Shown piece after piece: positions 57,360 through 64,000 of a stretch of DNA of 64,000 nucleotides. The notes beneath the pieces were generated by a model. That model did no database searches. It saw nothing but the letters and a program-made list of their open reading frames with translations, and was not told where the DNA came from. Made by a program: the position numbers and the translations under genes. The stretch is from Pseudomonas sp. (GTDB lineage Bacteria > Pseudomonadota > Gammaproteobacteria > Pseudomonadales > Pseudomonadaceae): contig NZ_JAGIBG010000014.1 of assembly GCF_017744435.1 (NCBI RefSeq), positions 42,665 to 106,664 of the forward strand, in the 5' to 3' direction. Every line of letters starts with the position of its first letter. The stretch's first letter is position 1.

Positions 57360-59546
57360 TCAGGCGAACTTGGCCCGCGCAGCGTGCAGTTTCTTGTAGC
57401 TCTCGATCAGGCGCAGGTGACGGTCCAGCCCTTCCAGCTTCATGCTGGTCGGGGTCAGCCCATGGAAGCGCACGCTACCGTCGACCGAACCCAGCACCGC
57501 GTCCATCCGCGGGTTGCCGAACATGCGGCGGAAGTTGGCCTCGTAGTCGGCCATTTCCAGCTCTTCATCCAGCTGCACTTCCAGCACCACGTTCAGCGCC
57601 TGGTAGAACAGGCCACGCTCGACGGTGTTGTCGTTGAACTGCAGGAACGCCTCGACCAGCTCCTTGGCCTCCTCGAAGCGCTTGAGCGCCAGGCAGATCA
57701 ACAGCTTCAACTCAAGAATGGTCAACTGGCCCCACACCGTGTTCTCGTCGAACTCGACGCCGATCAAGGTGGTGATGGTGGTGTAGTCATCCACCTCGCA
57801 TTTGTCCAGACGCCGGCGCAGCGCGCGCAGCGCGCGGTCGTCGAGGCTGTGCAGGTTGAGAATGTCGGCACGGAAGCCCAGGGCGCGGTTGGTGTTGTCC
57901 CAGATCAGGTCCTCGACCGGGTAGATCTCGGAATAACCCGGCACCAGGATGCGGCAGGCGGTGGCGCCGAGGTTGTCGTACACCGCCATGTACACCTCTT
58001 TGCCAAGGTCTTCGAGGATGCCGAACAGGGTCGCGGCTTCCTGAATGTTGGAGTCCTCGCCATGGCCGGAGAAGTCCCACTCGACGAACTCGAAATCGGC
58101 CTTGGCACTGAAGAAGCGCCACGACACCACACCGCTGGAGTCGATGAAGTGCTCGACGAAGTTGTTCGGCTCGGTCAGCGCATGGCTTTCGAAGGTCGGC
58201 TGCGGCAGGTCGTTCAGGCCCTCGAAGCTGCGGCCTTGCAGCAGTTCGGTGAGGCTGCGCTCCAGCGCCACTTCAAAGCTCGGGTGGGCGCCGAACGAGG
58301 CGAACACGCCGCCGGTGCGCGGGTTCATCAAGGTCACGCACATCACCGGGAACTCACCGCCCAGCGAGGCGTCCTTGACCAGCACCGGGAAGCCCTGCTC
58401 TTCCAGGCCCTGGATGCCGGCGAGGATGCCTGGGTACTTGGCCAGCACTTCCTGGGGAACGTCCGGCAGGGCCAGCTCGCCCTCGAGGATTTCGCGCTTC
58501 ACGGCGCGCTCGAAAATTTCCGACAGGCACTGCACCTGGGCTTCGGCCAGGGTGTTGCCGGCGCTCATGCCGTTGCTGAGGAACAGGTTCTCGATCAGGT
58601 TGGACGGGAAGTACACCACCTGCTCGTCGGACTGGCGCACGAACGGCAACGAGCAGATACCGCGCTCGGTGTTGCCCGAGTTGGTGTCGTACAGGTGCGA
58701 ACCACGCAGTTCGCCGTCGCCGTTGTAGATCTCCAGGCAGTGTTCGTCGAGAATTTCTGCCGGCAGCGCGTCCTTCGGCCCTGGCTTGAACCACTGCTCG
58801 TTCGGGTAATGCACGAACGGCGCGTTGGCGATGTCCTCGCCCCAGAACTGGTCGTTGTAGAAGAAGTTGCAGTTCAGCCGCTCGATGAACTCGCCCAGCG
58901 CCGAGGCCAGTGCGGCCTCCTTGGTCGAACCCTTGCCGTTGGTGAAGCACATCGGCGACTGCGCATCGCGCACGTGCAGCGACCAGACGTTGGGCACGAT
59001 GTTGCGCCACGAGGCGATCTCGATCTTCATCCCCAGGCCAGCGAGGATGCCGGACATGTTGGCGATGGTCTGCTCCAGCGGCAGGTCCTTGCCGGGGATG
59101 TAGGTGGTGGTGTCGGCCACCGGCATCAGCAGGCCCTGGGCATCGGCGTCGAGGTTGTCGACTTCTTCGATGATGAACTCGGGGCCGGTCTGCACCACTT
59201 TCTTCACGGTGCAGCGGTCGATGGAGCGCAGGATGCCCTGGCGGTCCTTCTCGGAAATGTCCTCGGGCAGCTCGACCTGGATCTTGAAGATCTGGTTGTA
59301 ACGGTTCTCCGGGTCGACGATGTTGTTCTGCGACAGGCGGATATTCTCGGTGGGGATATCGCGGGTCTGGCAGTACAGCTTGACGAAGTACGCCGCGCAC
59401 AGGGCCGACGAGGCCAGGAAATAGTCGAACGGGCCAGGGGCCGAACCATCGCCCTTGTAGCGGATCGGCTGGTCGGCGATCACCGTGAAGTCGTCGAACT
59501 TGGCTTCAAGACGAAGGTTGTCGAGAAAATTGACCTTGATTTCCAT
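57360..59546 (-). CDS. OsmC domain-YcaO domain fusion protein
   Basis: The 728-residue protein begins with an OsmC-like domain (residues 1-140; FDYFLASSALCAAYFVKLYC) and continues with a YcaO domain (about 150-560; NGKGSTKEAALASALGEFIE and SEIFERAVKREILEGE contain the acidic ATP/Mg residues). A helical C-terminal region follows (about 580-728). YcaO proteins phosphorylate amide backbones with ATP. E. coli YcaO assists RimO in methylthiolation of ribosomal protein S12. No precursor-peptide or cyclodehydratase partner gene is adjacent, so a RiPP role is unlikely. Confidence 0.9.
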   Translation of the reverse strand: MEIKVNFLDNLRLEAKFDDFTVIADQPIRYKGDGSAPGPFDYFLASSALCAAYFVKLYCQTRDIPTENIRLSQNNIVDPENRYNQIFKIQVELPEDISEKDRQGILRSIDRCTVKKVVQTGPEFIIEEVDNLDADAQGLLMPVADTTTYIPGKDLPLEQTIANMSGILAGLGMKIEIASWRNIVPNVWSLHVRDAQSPMCFTNGKGSTKEAALASALGEFIERLNCNFFYNDQFWGEDIANAPFVHYPNEQWFKPGPKDALPAEILDEHCLEIYNGDGELRGSHLYDTNSGNTERGICSLPFVRQSDEQVVYFPSNLIENLFLSNGMSAGNTLAEAQVQCLSEIFERAVKREILEGELALPDVPQEVLAKYPGILAGIQGLEEQGFPVLVKDASLGGEFPVMCVTLMNPRTGGVFASFGAHPSFEVALERSLTELLQGRSFEGLNDLPQPTFESHALTEPNNFVEHFIDSSGVVSWRFFSAKADFEFVEWDFSGHGEDSNIQEAATLFGILEDLGKEVYMAVYDNLGATACRILVPGYSEIYPVEDLIWDNTNRALGFRADILNLHSLDDRALRALRRRLDKCEVDDYTTITTLIGVEFDENTVWGQLTILELKLLICLALKRFEEAKELVEAFLQFNDNTVERGLFYQALNVVLEVQLDEELEMADYEANFRRMFGNPRMDAVLGSVDGSVRFHGLTPTSMKLEGLDRHLRLIESYKKLHAARAKFA

Positions 59547-59926
59547 GCGGGAATTACCGTGATTTAAGCGTGCAAAACGAAATTGGCCGGCATTATCCGG
59601 GTTTTCGCCCTGGAAGTCCTCTCCACATCTGTGCGGGGTCTTCTGTGGGGTCGCGAAAGGCCACAGGATTATCACCAGTGTCCAGGCATGCGCTGTACTT
59701 GTGGGAGCCGCGCCGGCTTTTAACATTTGAGCAAGACAGTAGTTCCCTCAGAGTCGGCATCAGCATGACATGTTGTGCATTCCACCGAATTGCTTGCCTG
59801 ATCCTCTGAACCTGCGCCCGCCACCAGACCCGTGGTCGTACCACTGTGCTAGCGTTTCTGGATTGGGGAACAACGTATTCCCCACCAGACAGTAAACGCC
59901 ATCAACCGATGATCAGCAGGTGAGCC
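59547..59926. other. 380-base intergenic region with degenerate REP-like sequence
   Basis: It separates the OsmC-YcaO gene from the divergent hydroxylase operon. TCGCGAAAGGCCACAGG (59651-59667) and GTGGGAGCCGC (59701-59711) look like decayed halves of the repeat type at 35845-35957. No gene, tRNA or strong hairpin was seen. The 3' part (about 59840-59926) presumably holds the operon promoter. Confidence 0.55.
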
Positions 59927-60382
59927 ATGGAACTTCATATCAACCAGAAGACCTATCAGGTCGACGCCGATGCCGACACGCCGCTGCTGTGGGTATTGCG
60001 TGACGACCTGGGCATGACTGGCACCAAGTATGGCTGTGGCCTGGCCCAGTGCGGCGCCTGCTCGGTGCTGGTGGATGGCAACGTCGTGCGTGCCTGTGTC
60101 ACCCCCGTGGCCGGTGTGGTCGGGCGCGAGGTGACCACCATCGAAGCGGTGGAGGCCGACCCGGTAGGCAAGCGCGTGGTGGCGGCCTGGGTCGAACACC
60201 AGGTCGCGCAGTGCGGCTACTGCCAGTCCGGCCAGGTGATGGCGGCCACGGCGCTGCTCAAGCACACCCCCAAGCCCAGCGATGAGCAGATCGGCGCGGC
60301 AATGGTCAACCTCTGCCGCTGCGGCACCTACAACGCCATCCATGCCGCCGTGCATGCACTGGCCCGAGGGGAGCAGGCCTGA
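59927..60382 (+). CDS. iorA: Molybdenum hydroxylase small subunit, two [2Fe-2S] clusters (IorA-like)
   Basis: The 151-residue protein has a plant-type cluster with Cys37, 42, 45 and 57 ([15 protein letters not shown]) and a second cluster with Cys96, 99, 130 and 132 (CGYCQSG, CRCGTY). It transfers electrons from the Mo subunit to the cytochrome. There is no signal peptide, so it would be exported folded together with the Tat-bearing large subunit. Its stop overlaps the next ATG by one base. The closest named relatives are isoquinoline 1-oxidoreductase and aldehyde dehydrogenases; the substrate is not known. Confidence 0.9.
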   Translation: MELHINQKTYQVDADADTPLLWVLRDDLGMTGTKYGCGLAQCGACSVLVDGNVVRACVTPVAGVVGREVTTIEAVEADPVGKRVVAAWVEHQVAQCGYCQSGQVMAATALLKHTPKPSDEQIGAAMVNLCRCGTYNAIHAAVHALARGEQA

Positions 60383-62631
60383 TGAACACGCCCGTCGATA
60401 CCCCCGCAGAACTGCTCAGGCTGCAGCTGGGCGAAACCGTCAACCTGTCGCGCCGGCGCTTCCTGGCCGGCACCGCGGTCGGTGCCCTGGTGCTGGGTTT
60501 CGGCTTGCCGATGGGCGCGAGCCGCGTGCAGGCAGCGGCGGCAGCCACCCCGGAGCGCGGCACCCAGGTGCCGGCGTTCCTGGAAATCCGCCCGGATGGC
60601 AAGGTGCGCCTGCTCAGCCCGTTCATGGAGGGTGGCCAAGGCCCCTTCACGGCCATGGCCCAGATCGTCGGTGAAGAACTCGACGTCGACCCGGCCAACT
60701 TCCTGGTAGAAAGCGCACCACCCGGGGAAGCCTACGTGGTGATGGAAAACGGCCTGCGCATCACCGGTGGCAGCATGTCGGTGCGCATGAGCTACCCGAC
60801 CATGCGTCGCCTCGGCGGCCTGGCCCGGGCCATGCTGCTGCAGGCTGCGGCCGAGCAGTGGGGCGTACCGGTCGGCGAGCTGTCCAGCGAGCCTGGCAAG
60901 GTCATTCACGCCGCCTCCGGCCGCTCGCTGGCCTATGGCGAACTGGCCAGCCGGGCCATGGACCTGCCGGTGCCGGACCCGGCCAGCATCAAGCTGCGCG
61001 ACCCCAGCCAGTTCCGCTGGATCGGCAAGCCGGTGCGGCGCCTGGATGCCTACGACAAATCTACCGGCAGGGCCCAGTACTGCATCGACATCAAGCTCGA
61101 CGGCATGCTCCACGCCGCCGTGCAGCACGCGCCACGCCTGGGCATGACCGTGGGCAGCCTGCGCAACGAGGAACAGGTCAAGGCCATGAAAGGCGTGCAC
61201 TCGGTGCATCAGTTGCCGGGCGCCGTGGCCGCGGTCGCCGAACGCTGGTGGCACGCCAAGCGTGCAGTGGAGGCCATCCAGGTGGACTGGAAAGAGCCAG
61301 GCGCCGACAGCAAGGTGCGGCCGATGCCGGCAGACTTTTCCAGTGACGGCTGGCGCGAGCACCTGGCCAGCGTTGAAGGGCCGGCCCGCGACGAGGAAAA
61401 CGAAGGCGACATTGCCAGCGCCCTGGCCAATGCCAAGACCCAGGTCGAGGCCAGCTACCACAACCAGTACCTCAACCATGCCCAGCTGGAGCCGCCGTCT
61501 GCCCTCGCCCGCTTCAACCCGGACGGCACCCTGGATGTCTGGCTGCCCAACCAGGCGCCAGACATGTTCCGCGACGACATCGCCAAGCGCACCGGCCTGG
61601 ATGCGGCGCAGATCACCCTGCACTCGCCCCTGCTGGGCGGCTTCTTTGGCCGCCATTTCCTGTATGACTCGGCCAACCCGTACCCGCAGGCCATCGCCCT
61701 GGCCAAGGCCGTCGGCCGGCCGGTCAAGCTGATCTGGAGCCGCGAGGAAGAGTTCCTGCGCGACGTGCTGCGCCCGGTCGCCGTGGTCAAGTTCCGCGCC
61801 GGGCTGGATGCCGACGGCCTGCCGGTGGCCATCGAAGCCGTGAGCGCCACCGAAGGCCCGACCGAGGCCCTCGCCGGCAAGCAAGGCGACAAGATCGACC
61901 CCACGGCCCTCGAAGGGCTGTCGGGCAAGTCCTACGCCATTGCCAACAAACGCATCGCGCAGATCTACGTCAAGGGCCCGGCCATGCTTGGCTACTGGCG
62001 CTCGGTAGGCAATTCGCTGAACGACTTCTTCTATGAATCGTTCCTTGACGAGCTGGCCGACAAAGGCGGCAAGGACCCTTACGAACTGCGCCTGCACCTG
62101 CTGCGTGGCAATCAGCGCCTGACCAACCTGCTGCACGCGGTGGCCGAGCTGTCCGGCGGCTGGAAGCGCGGGCCGTTCACGGCAGAAGACGGCAGCAAGC
62201 GCGCCCGCGGCATTGCCATGGCCTCGCCATTCGGCTCCGAAGCCGCAGCAATCGCCGAGGTGTCGATCGAGAACGGCCAGGTCAAGGTGCATGACATCTG
62301 GCAGGCGATCGACCCCGGCAGCATCGTCAACCCGGCGATCATCGAGCATCAGGTCAACGGTGCGGTGGCCCTGGGCCTGTCGCAGACGCTGGTGGAAGAA
62401 GCGGTGTTCATCGACGGCAAACCCCGCGCGCGTAACTACGACCTGTACCCGATCCTGCCGCCCTCGCGCATGGCCCGGGTGCATGTGCGCATTGTCGAGA
62501 GCGGGGCGAAGATGGGCGGTATCGGCGAGCCGCCGTTGCCGGCGGTGGCGCCTGCCGTGGCCAACGCCGTGGCGCAGCTCACCGGCCAGCGGGTGCGCAG
62601 CCTGCCGCTGAGCCGCCACACCTTCAGCTGA
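60382..62631 (+). CDS. iorB: Molybdenum hydroxylase large subunit (IorB-like), Tat-exported
   Basis: The 749-residue xanthine-oxidase-family molybdopterin-binding protein has a Tat signal with SRRRFL at 23-28 followed by GTAVGALVLGFG. Mo-cofactor motifs include GGFFGRHFLYD, and the presumed catalytic Glu is in MGGIGEPPLPAVAPAVANA near the C-terminus. There is no FAD-subunit gene, so electrons go through the 2Fe-2S subunit to the triheme cytochrome encoded next. The substrate is probably an aldehyde or N-heterocycle. Confidence 0.9.
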   Translation: MNTPVDTPAELLRLQLGETVNLSRRRFLAGTAVGALVLGFGLPMGASRVQAAAAATPERGTQVPAFLEIRPDGKVRLLSPFMEGGQGPFTAMAQIVGEELDVDPANFLVESAPPGEAYVVMENGLRITGGSMSVRMSYPTMRRLGGLARAMLLQAAAEQWGVPVGELSSEPGKVIHAASGRSLAYGELASRAMDLPVPDPASIKLRDPSQFRWIGKPVRRLDAYDKSTGRAQYCIDIKLDGMLHAAVQHAPRLGMTVGSLRNEEQVKAMKGVHSVHQLPGAVAAVAERWWHAKRAVEAIQVDWKEPGADSKVRPMPADFSSDGWREHLASVEGPARDEENEGDIASALANAKTQVEASYHNQYLNHAQLEPPSALARFNPDGTLDVWLPNQAPDMFRDDIAKRTGLDAAQITLHSPLLGGFFGRHFLYDSANPYPQAIALAKAVGRPVKLIWSREEEFLRDVLRPVAVVKFRAGLDADGLPVAIEAVSATEGPTEALAGKQGDKIDPTALEGLSGKSYAIANKRIAQIYVKGPAMLGYWRSVGNSLNDFFYESFLDELADKGGKDPYELRLHLLRGNQRLTNLLHAVAELSGGWKRGPFTAEDGSKRARGIAMASPFGSEAAAIAEVSIENGQVKVHDIWQAIDPGSIVNPAIIEHQVNGAVALGLSQTLVEEAVFIDGKPRARNYDLYPILPPSRMARVHVRIVESGAKMGGIGEPPLPAVAPAVANAVAQLTGQRVRSLPLSRHTFS

Positions 62632-62649
62632 CCGGACAAGGACTGCCCC

Positions 62650-63987
62650 ATGACCCACAGCCGTTTCGCCCGAACCGCGGGCTGGCTGGCCGTGCCGTGC
62701 CTGGTCGCGGCCGGCCTGCTGGCCTGGTACGTCACCCGCGAGCCCGCCTCGCCTTTCACCACCGAACGTGTTGACCCCGCGCTGGTCAGCCGCGGCGAAT
62801 ATGTCGCCCGGCTCAGCGACTGCGTGGCCTGCCACAGCCTGCCCGACGGCAAACCGTTTGCCGGCGGCCTGGCAATGGCCACGCCGCTGGGGACGATCCA
62901 CGCCACCAACGTGACCCCTGACCGCGAAACCGGTATCGGCCAGTACAGCCTGGCCGACTTCGACCGAGCCGTGCGCCATGGCGTCGCGCCGGGTGGCCGG
63001 CGATTGTACCCGGCCATGCCCTACCCTTCGTACGCCAAGCTCAGCGACGACGATGTAAAGGCGCTGTACGCCTTCTTCATGAAAGGTGTGCAGCCGGCTC
63101 AACAGGCGAACATCCCCAGCGATATCCCCTGGCCGCTGAACCTGCGCTGGCCCATCGCCTTGTGGAACGGCGTGTTCGCCGCCGACACGCCTTACGCGGC
63201 CAAGCCTGGGCAGGACGCGCTGTGGAACCGCGGCGCCTATATCGTCCAGGGGCCTGGCCACTGCGGCAGCTGCCACACGCCACGGGGCCTGGCCTTCAAT
63301 GAGAAGGCCCTGGATGAAGCCGGTACGCCGTTCCTCGCCGGTGCCCTGCTCGATGGCTGGTACGCACCCAGTTTGCGCAGCGACCACAACACCGGGCTCG
63401 GCCGCTGGAGCGAGGCCGAGATCGTCCAGTTCCTCAAGACCGGGCGCAACCGGCATGCGGTGGTGTATGGGTCGATGACCGAAGCGTTCAACAACTCCAC
63501 GCAATTCATGAACGATGAAGACCTGGGCGCCATCGCCCACTACCTCAAGTCGCTGCCCGGTGACCCACAGCGTGATGGTACGCCCTGGCAGTACCAGGCC
63601 GTTTCCGCGGCCACGCGCCTGGACACCCCGGGCGCCCACACCTTTGTCACCCGCTGTGCCAGTTGCCACGGCCTGGACGGCAAGGGCCAGGTCGAGTGGA
63701 TGCCACCGTTGGCCGGCGCCACCTCGGCATTGGCCCGGGAAAACGCCTCGGCGATCAACATCACCCTCAATGGCTCGCAACGCATCGTTGCCGCCGGGGT
63801 GCCGGATGCCTACCGCATGCCGGCGTTTCGCGAGCAGCTGTCGGATCAGGAGATTGCCGATGTATTGAGCTTCGTGCGCAGCACCTGGGGCAATGCGGGC
63901 GGCGCGGTGGATGCACAGGCAGTGGGCAAGCTGCGTGGGCACACCGACCCGGCCAGCAGCAGCCCGATCATCCTGCACATGCGGTAG
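62650..63987 (+). CDS. Membrane-anchored triheme cytochrome c
   Basis: The 445-residue protein has an N-terminal hydrophobic anchor (residues 11-28) and three CxxCH haem sites: CVACH at 58-62, CGSCH in the middle and CASCH in the last third. It resembles the cytochrome subunit of acetic-acid-bacterial alcohol and aldehyde dehydrogenases. It lies 18 bases after the Mo subunit gene and should pass electrons to the respiratory chain. The gene is complete, with its stop at 63985-63987. Confidence 0.92.
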   Translation: MTHSRFARTAGWLAVPCLVAAGLLAWYVTREPASPFTTERVDPALVSRGEYVARLSDCVACHSLPDGKPFAGGLAMATPLGTIHATNVTPDRETGIGQYSLADFDRAVRHGVAPGGRRLYPAMPYPSYAKLSDDDVKALYAFFMKGVQPAQQANIPSDIPWPLNLRWPIALWNGVFAADTPYAAKPGQDALWNRGAYIVQGPGHCGSCHTPRGLAFNEKALDEAGTPFLAGALLDGWYAPSLRSDHNTGLGRWSEAEIVQFLKTGRNRHAVVYGSMTEAFNNSTQFMNDEDLGAIAHYLKSLPGDPQRDGTPWQYQAVSAATRLDTPGAHTFVTRCASCHGLDGKGQVEWMPPLAGATSALARENASAINITLNGSQRIVAAGVPDAYRMPAFREQLSDQEIADVLSFVRSTWGNAGGAVDAQAVGKLRGHTDPASSSPIILHMR

Positions 63988-64000
63988 AAGATGTTGCCTG

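Noticed and set aside
57360..59546. YcaO protein as part of a RiPP (thiazole/oxazole peptide) cluster
   Set aside because: There is no precursor peptide, E1-like partner, dehydrogenase or exporter gene nearby, and the OsmC-YcaO architecture is that of the housekeeping-type protein.
59547..59926. A tRNA or small RNA gene in the gap before the hydroxylase operon
   Set aside because: No cloverleaf, CCA end or strong terminator could be drawn; only decayed REP-like pieces were found.
60328..63978. A very long open frame (over 1,200 codons) on the minus strand opposite the hydroxylase operon
   Set aside because: It is antisense to three genes with complete, recognisable motifs. Long antisense frames are expected at this GC content, and the translation is low-complexity His/Arg/Gly/Gln-rich without domains. 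The same applies to 4236-6221 (-), 23079-24806 (+) and 25874-27811 (+).

Overview
The window is GC-rich, densely coded gammaproteobacterial chromosome. It carries Pseudomonas putida-type REP pairs (cores like TTCGCGGGCATGCCCGCTCCCACA). Its gene blocks look to me like the P. putida group: the gntR-gntK-gntP locus, the amaC/dpkA/amaD D-lysine region, the MuxABC-OpmB-type efflux operon and the galactarate/glucarate operon. Species assignment is inference from memory, not from a search.

Layout. 1-2.3 kb: the 3' end of a hybrid sensor kinase facing a soluble PAS-PAS chemoreceptor. 2.4-6.0 kb: gluconate regulon with repressor, kinase, permease and three visible GntR-type operators. 6.0-10.7 kb: a sigma-54 response regulator with two paralogous membrane histidine kinases. 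10.8-13.2 kb: a lytic transglycosylase divergent from an orphan gspG-gspF pair. 13.2-17.3 kb: a REP pair, a lone tyrosine recombinase, a DUF1345 membrane protein gene, and a small AT-richer cassette with an Rhs-core gene. The cassette is bracketed by direct repeats made of the DUF1345 3' end, which is also the antisense 3' end of an aminotransferase gene. This is the most unusual structure in the window. 17.6-19.9 kb: a DUF1652 protein and an MHYT-GGDEF-EAL protein. 20.1-29.1 kb: a four-gene RND efflux operon with ATGA overlaps. 29.4-33 kb: thiol peroxidase, a HAAAP-family amino-acid transporter and an aromatic/D-lysine-type aminotransferase.

33-39.5 kb: a D-lysine catabolic module (DpkA reductase, RpiR regulator, polar amino-acid ABC transporter with an embedded D-amino-acid oxidoreductase). 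39.8-40.6 kb: a class I glutamine-amidotransferase-like hydrolase. 41-47.6 kb: a complete aldarate pathway (dehydratase, KdgD, alpha-ketoglutarate semialdehyde dehydrogenase, MFS importer) with its GntR/FadR-type regulator. A 19-bp palindrome lies before the operon, and one half of it recurs before the regulator. 47.7-57.2 kb: accessory genes (DUF998, LysR regulators, quinone reductase, OsmC, YeeE/YedE transporter, DMT transporter, small secreted proteins, methyltransferase). 57.4-59.5 kb: an OsmC-YcaO fusion. 59.9-64 kb: a Tat-exported molybdenum hydroxylase with a triheme cytochrome c.

The window shows no rRNA, tRNA, CRISPR array, insertion sequence with transposase, or prophage. The main theme is carbon and nitrogen scavenging (gluconate, aldarates, D-amino acids) plus signalling. 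The one clear sign of recent insertion is the Rhs cassette at about 15.0-16.1 kb.
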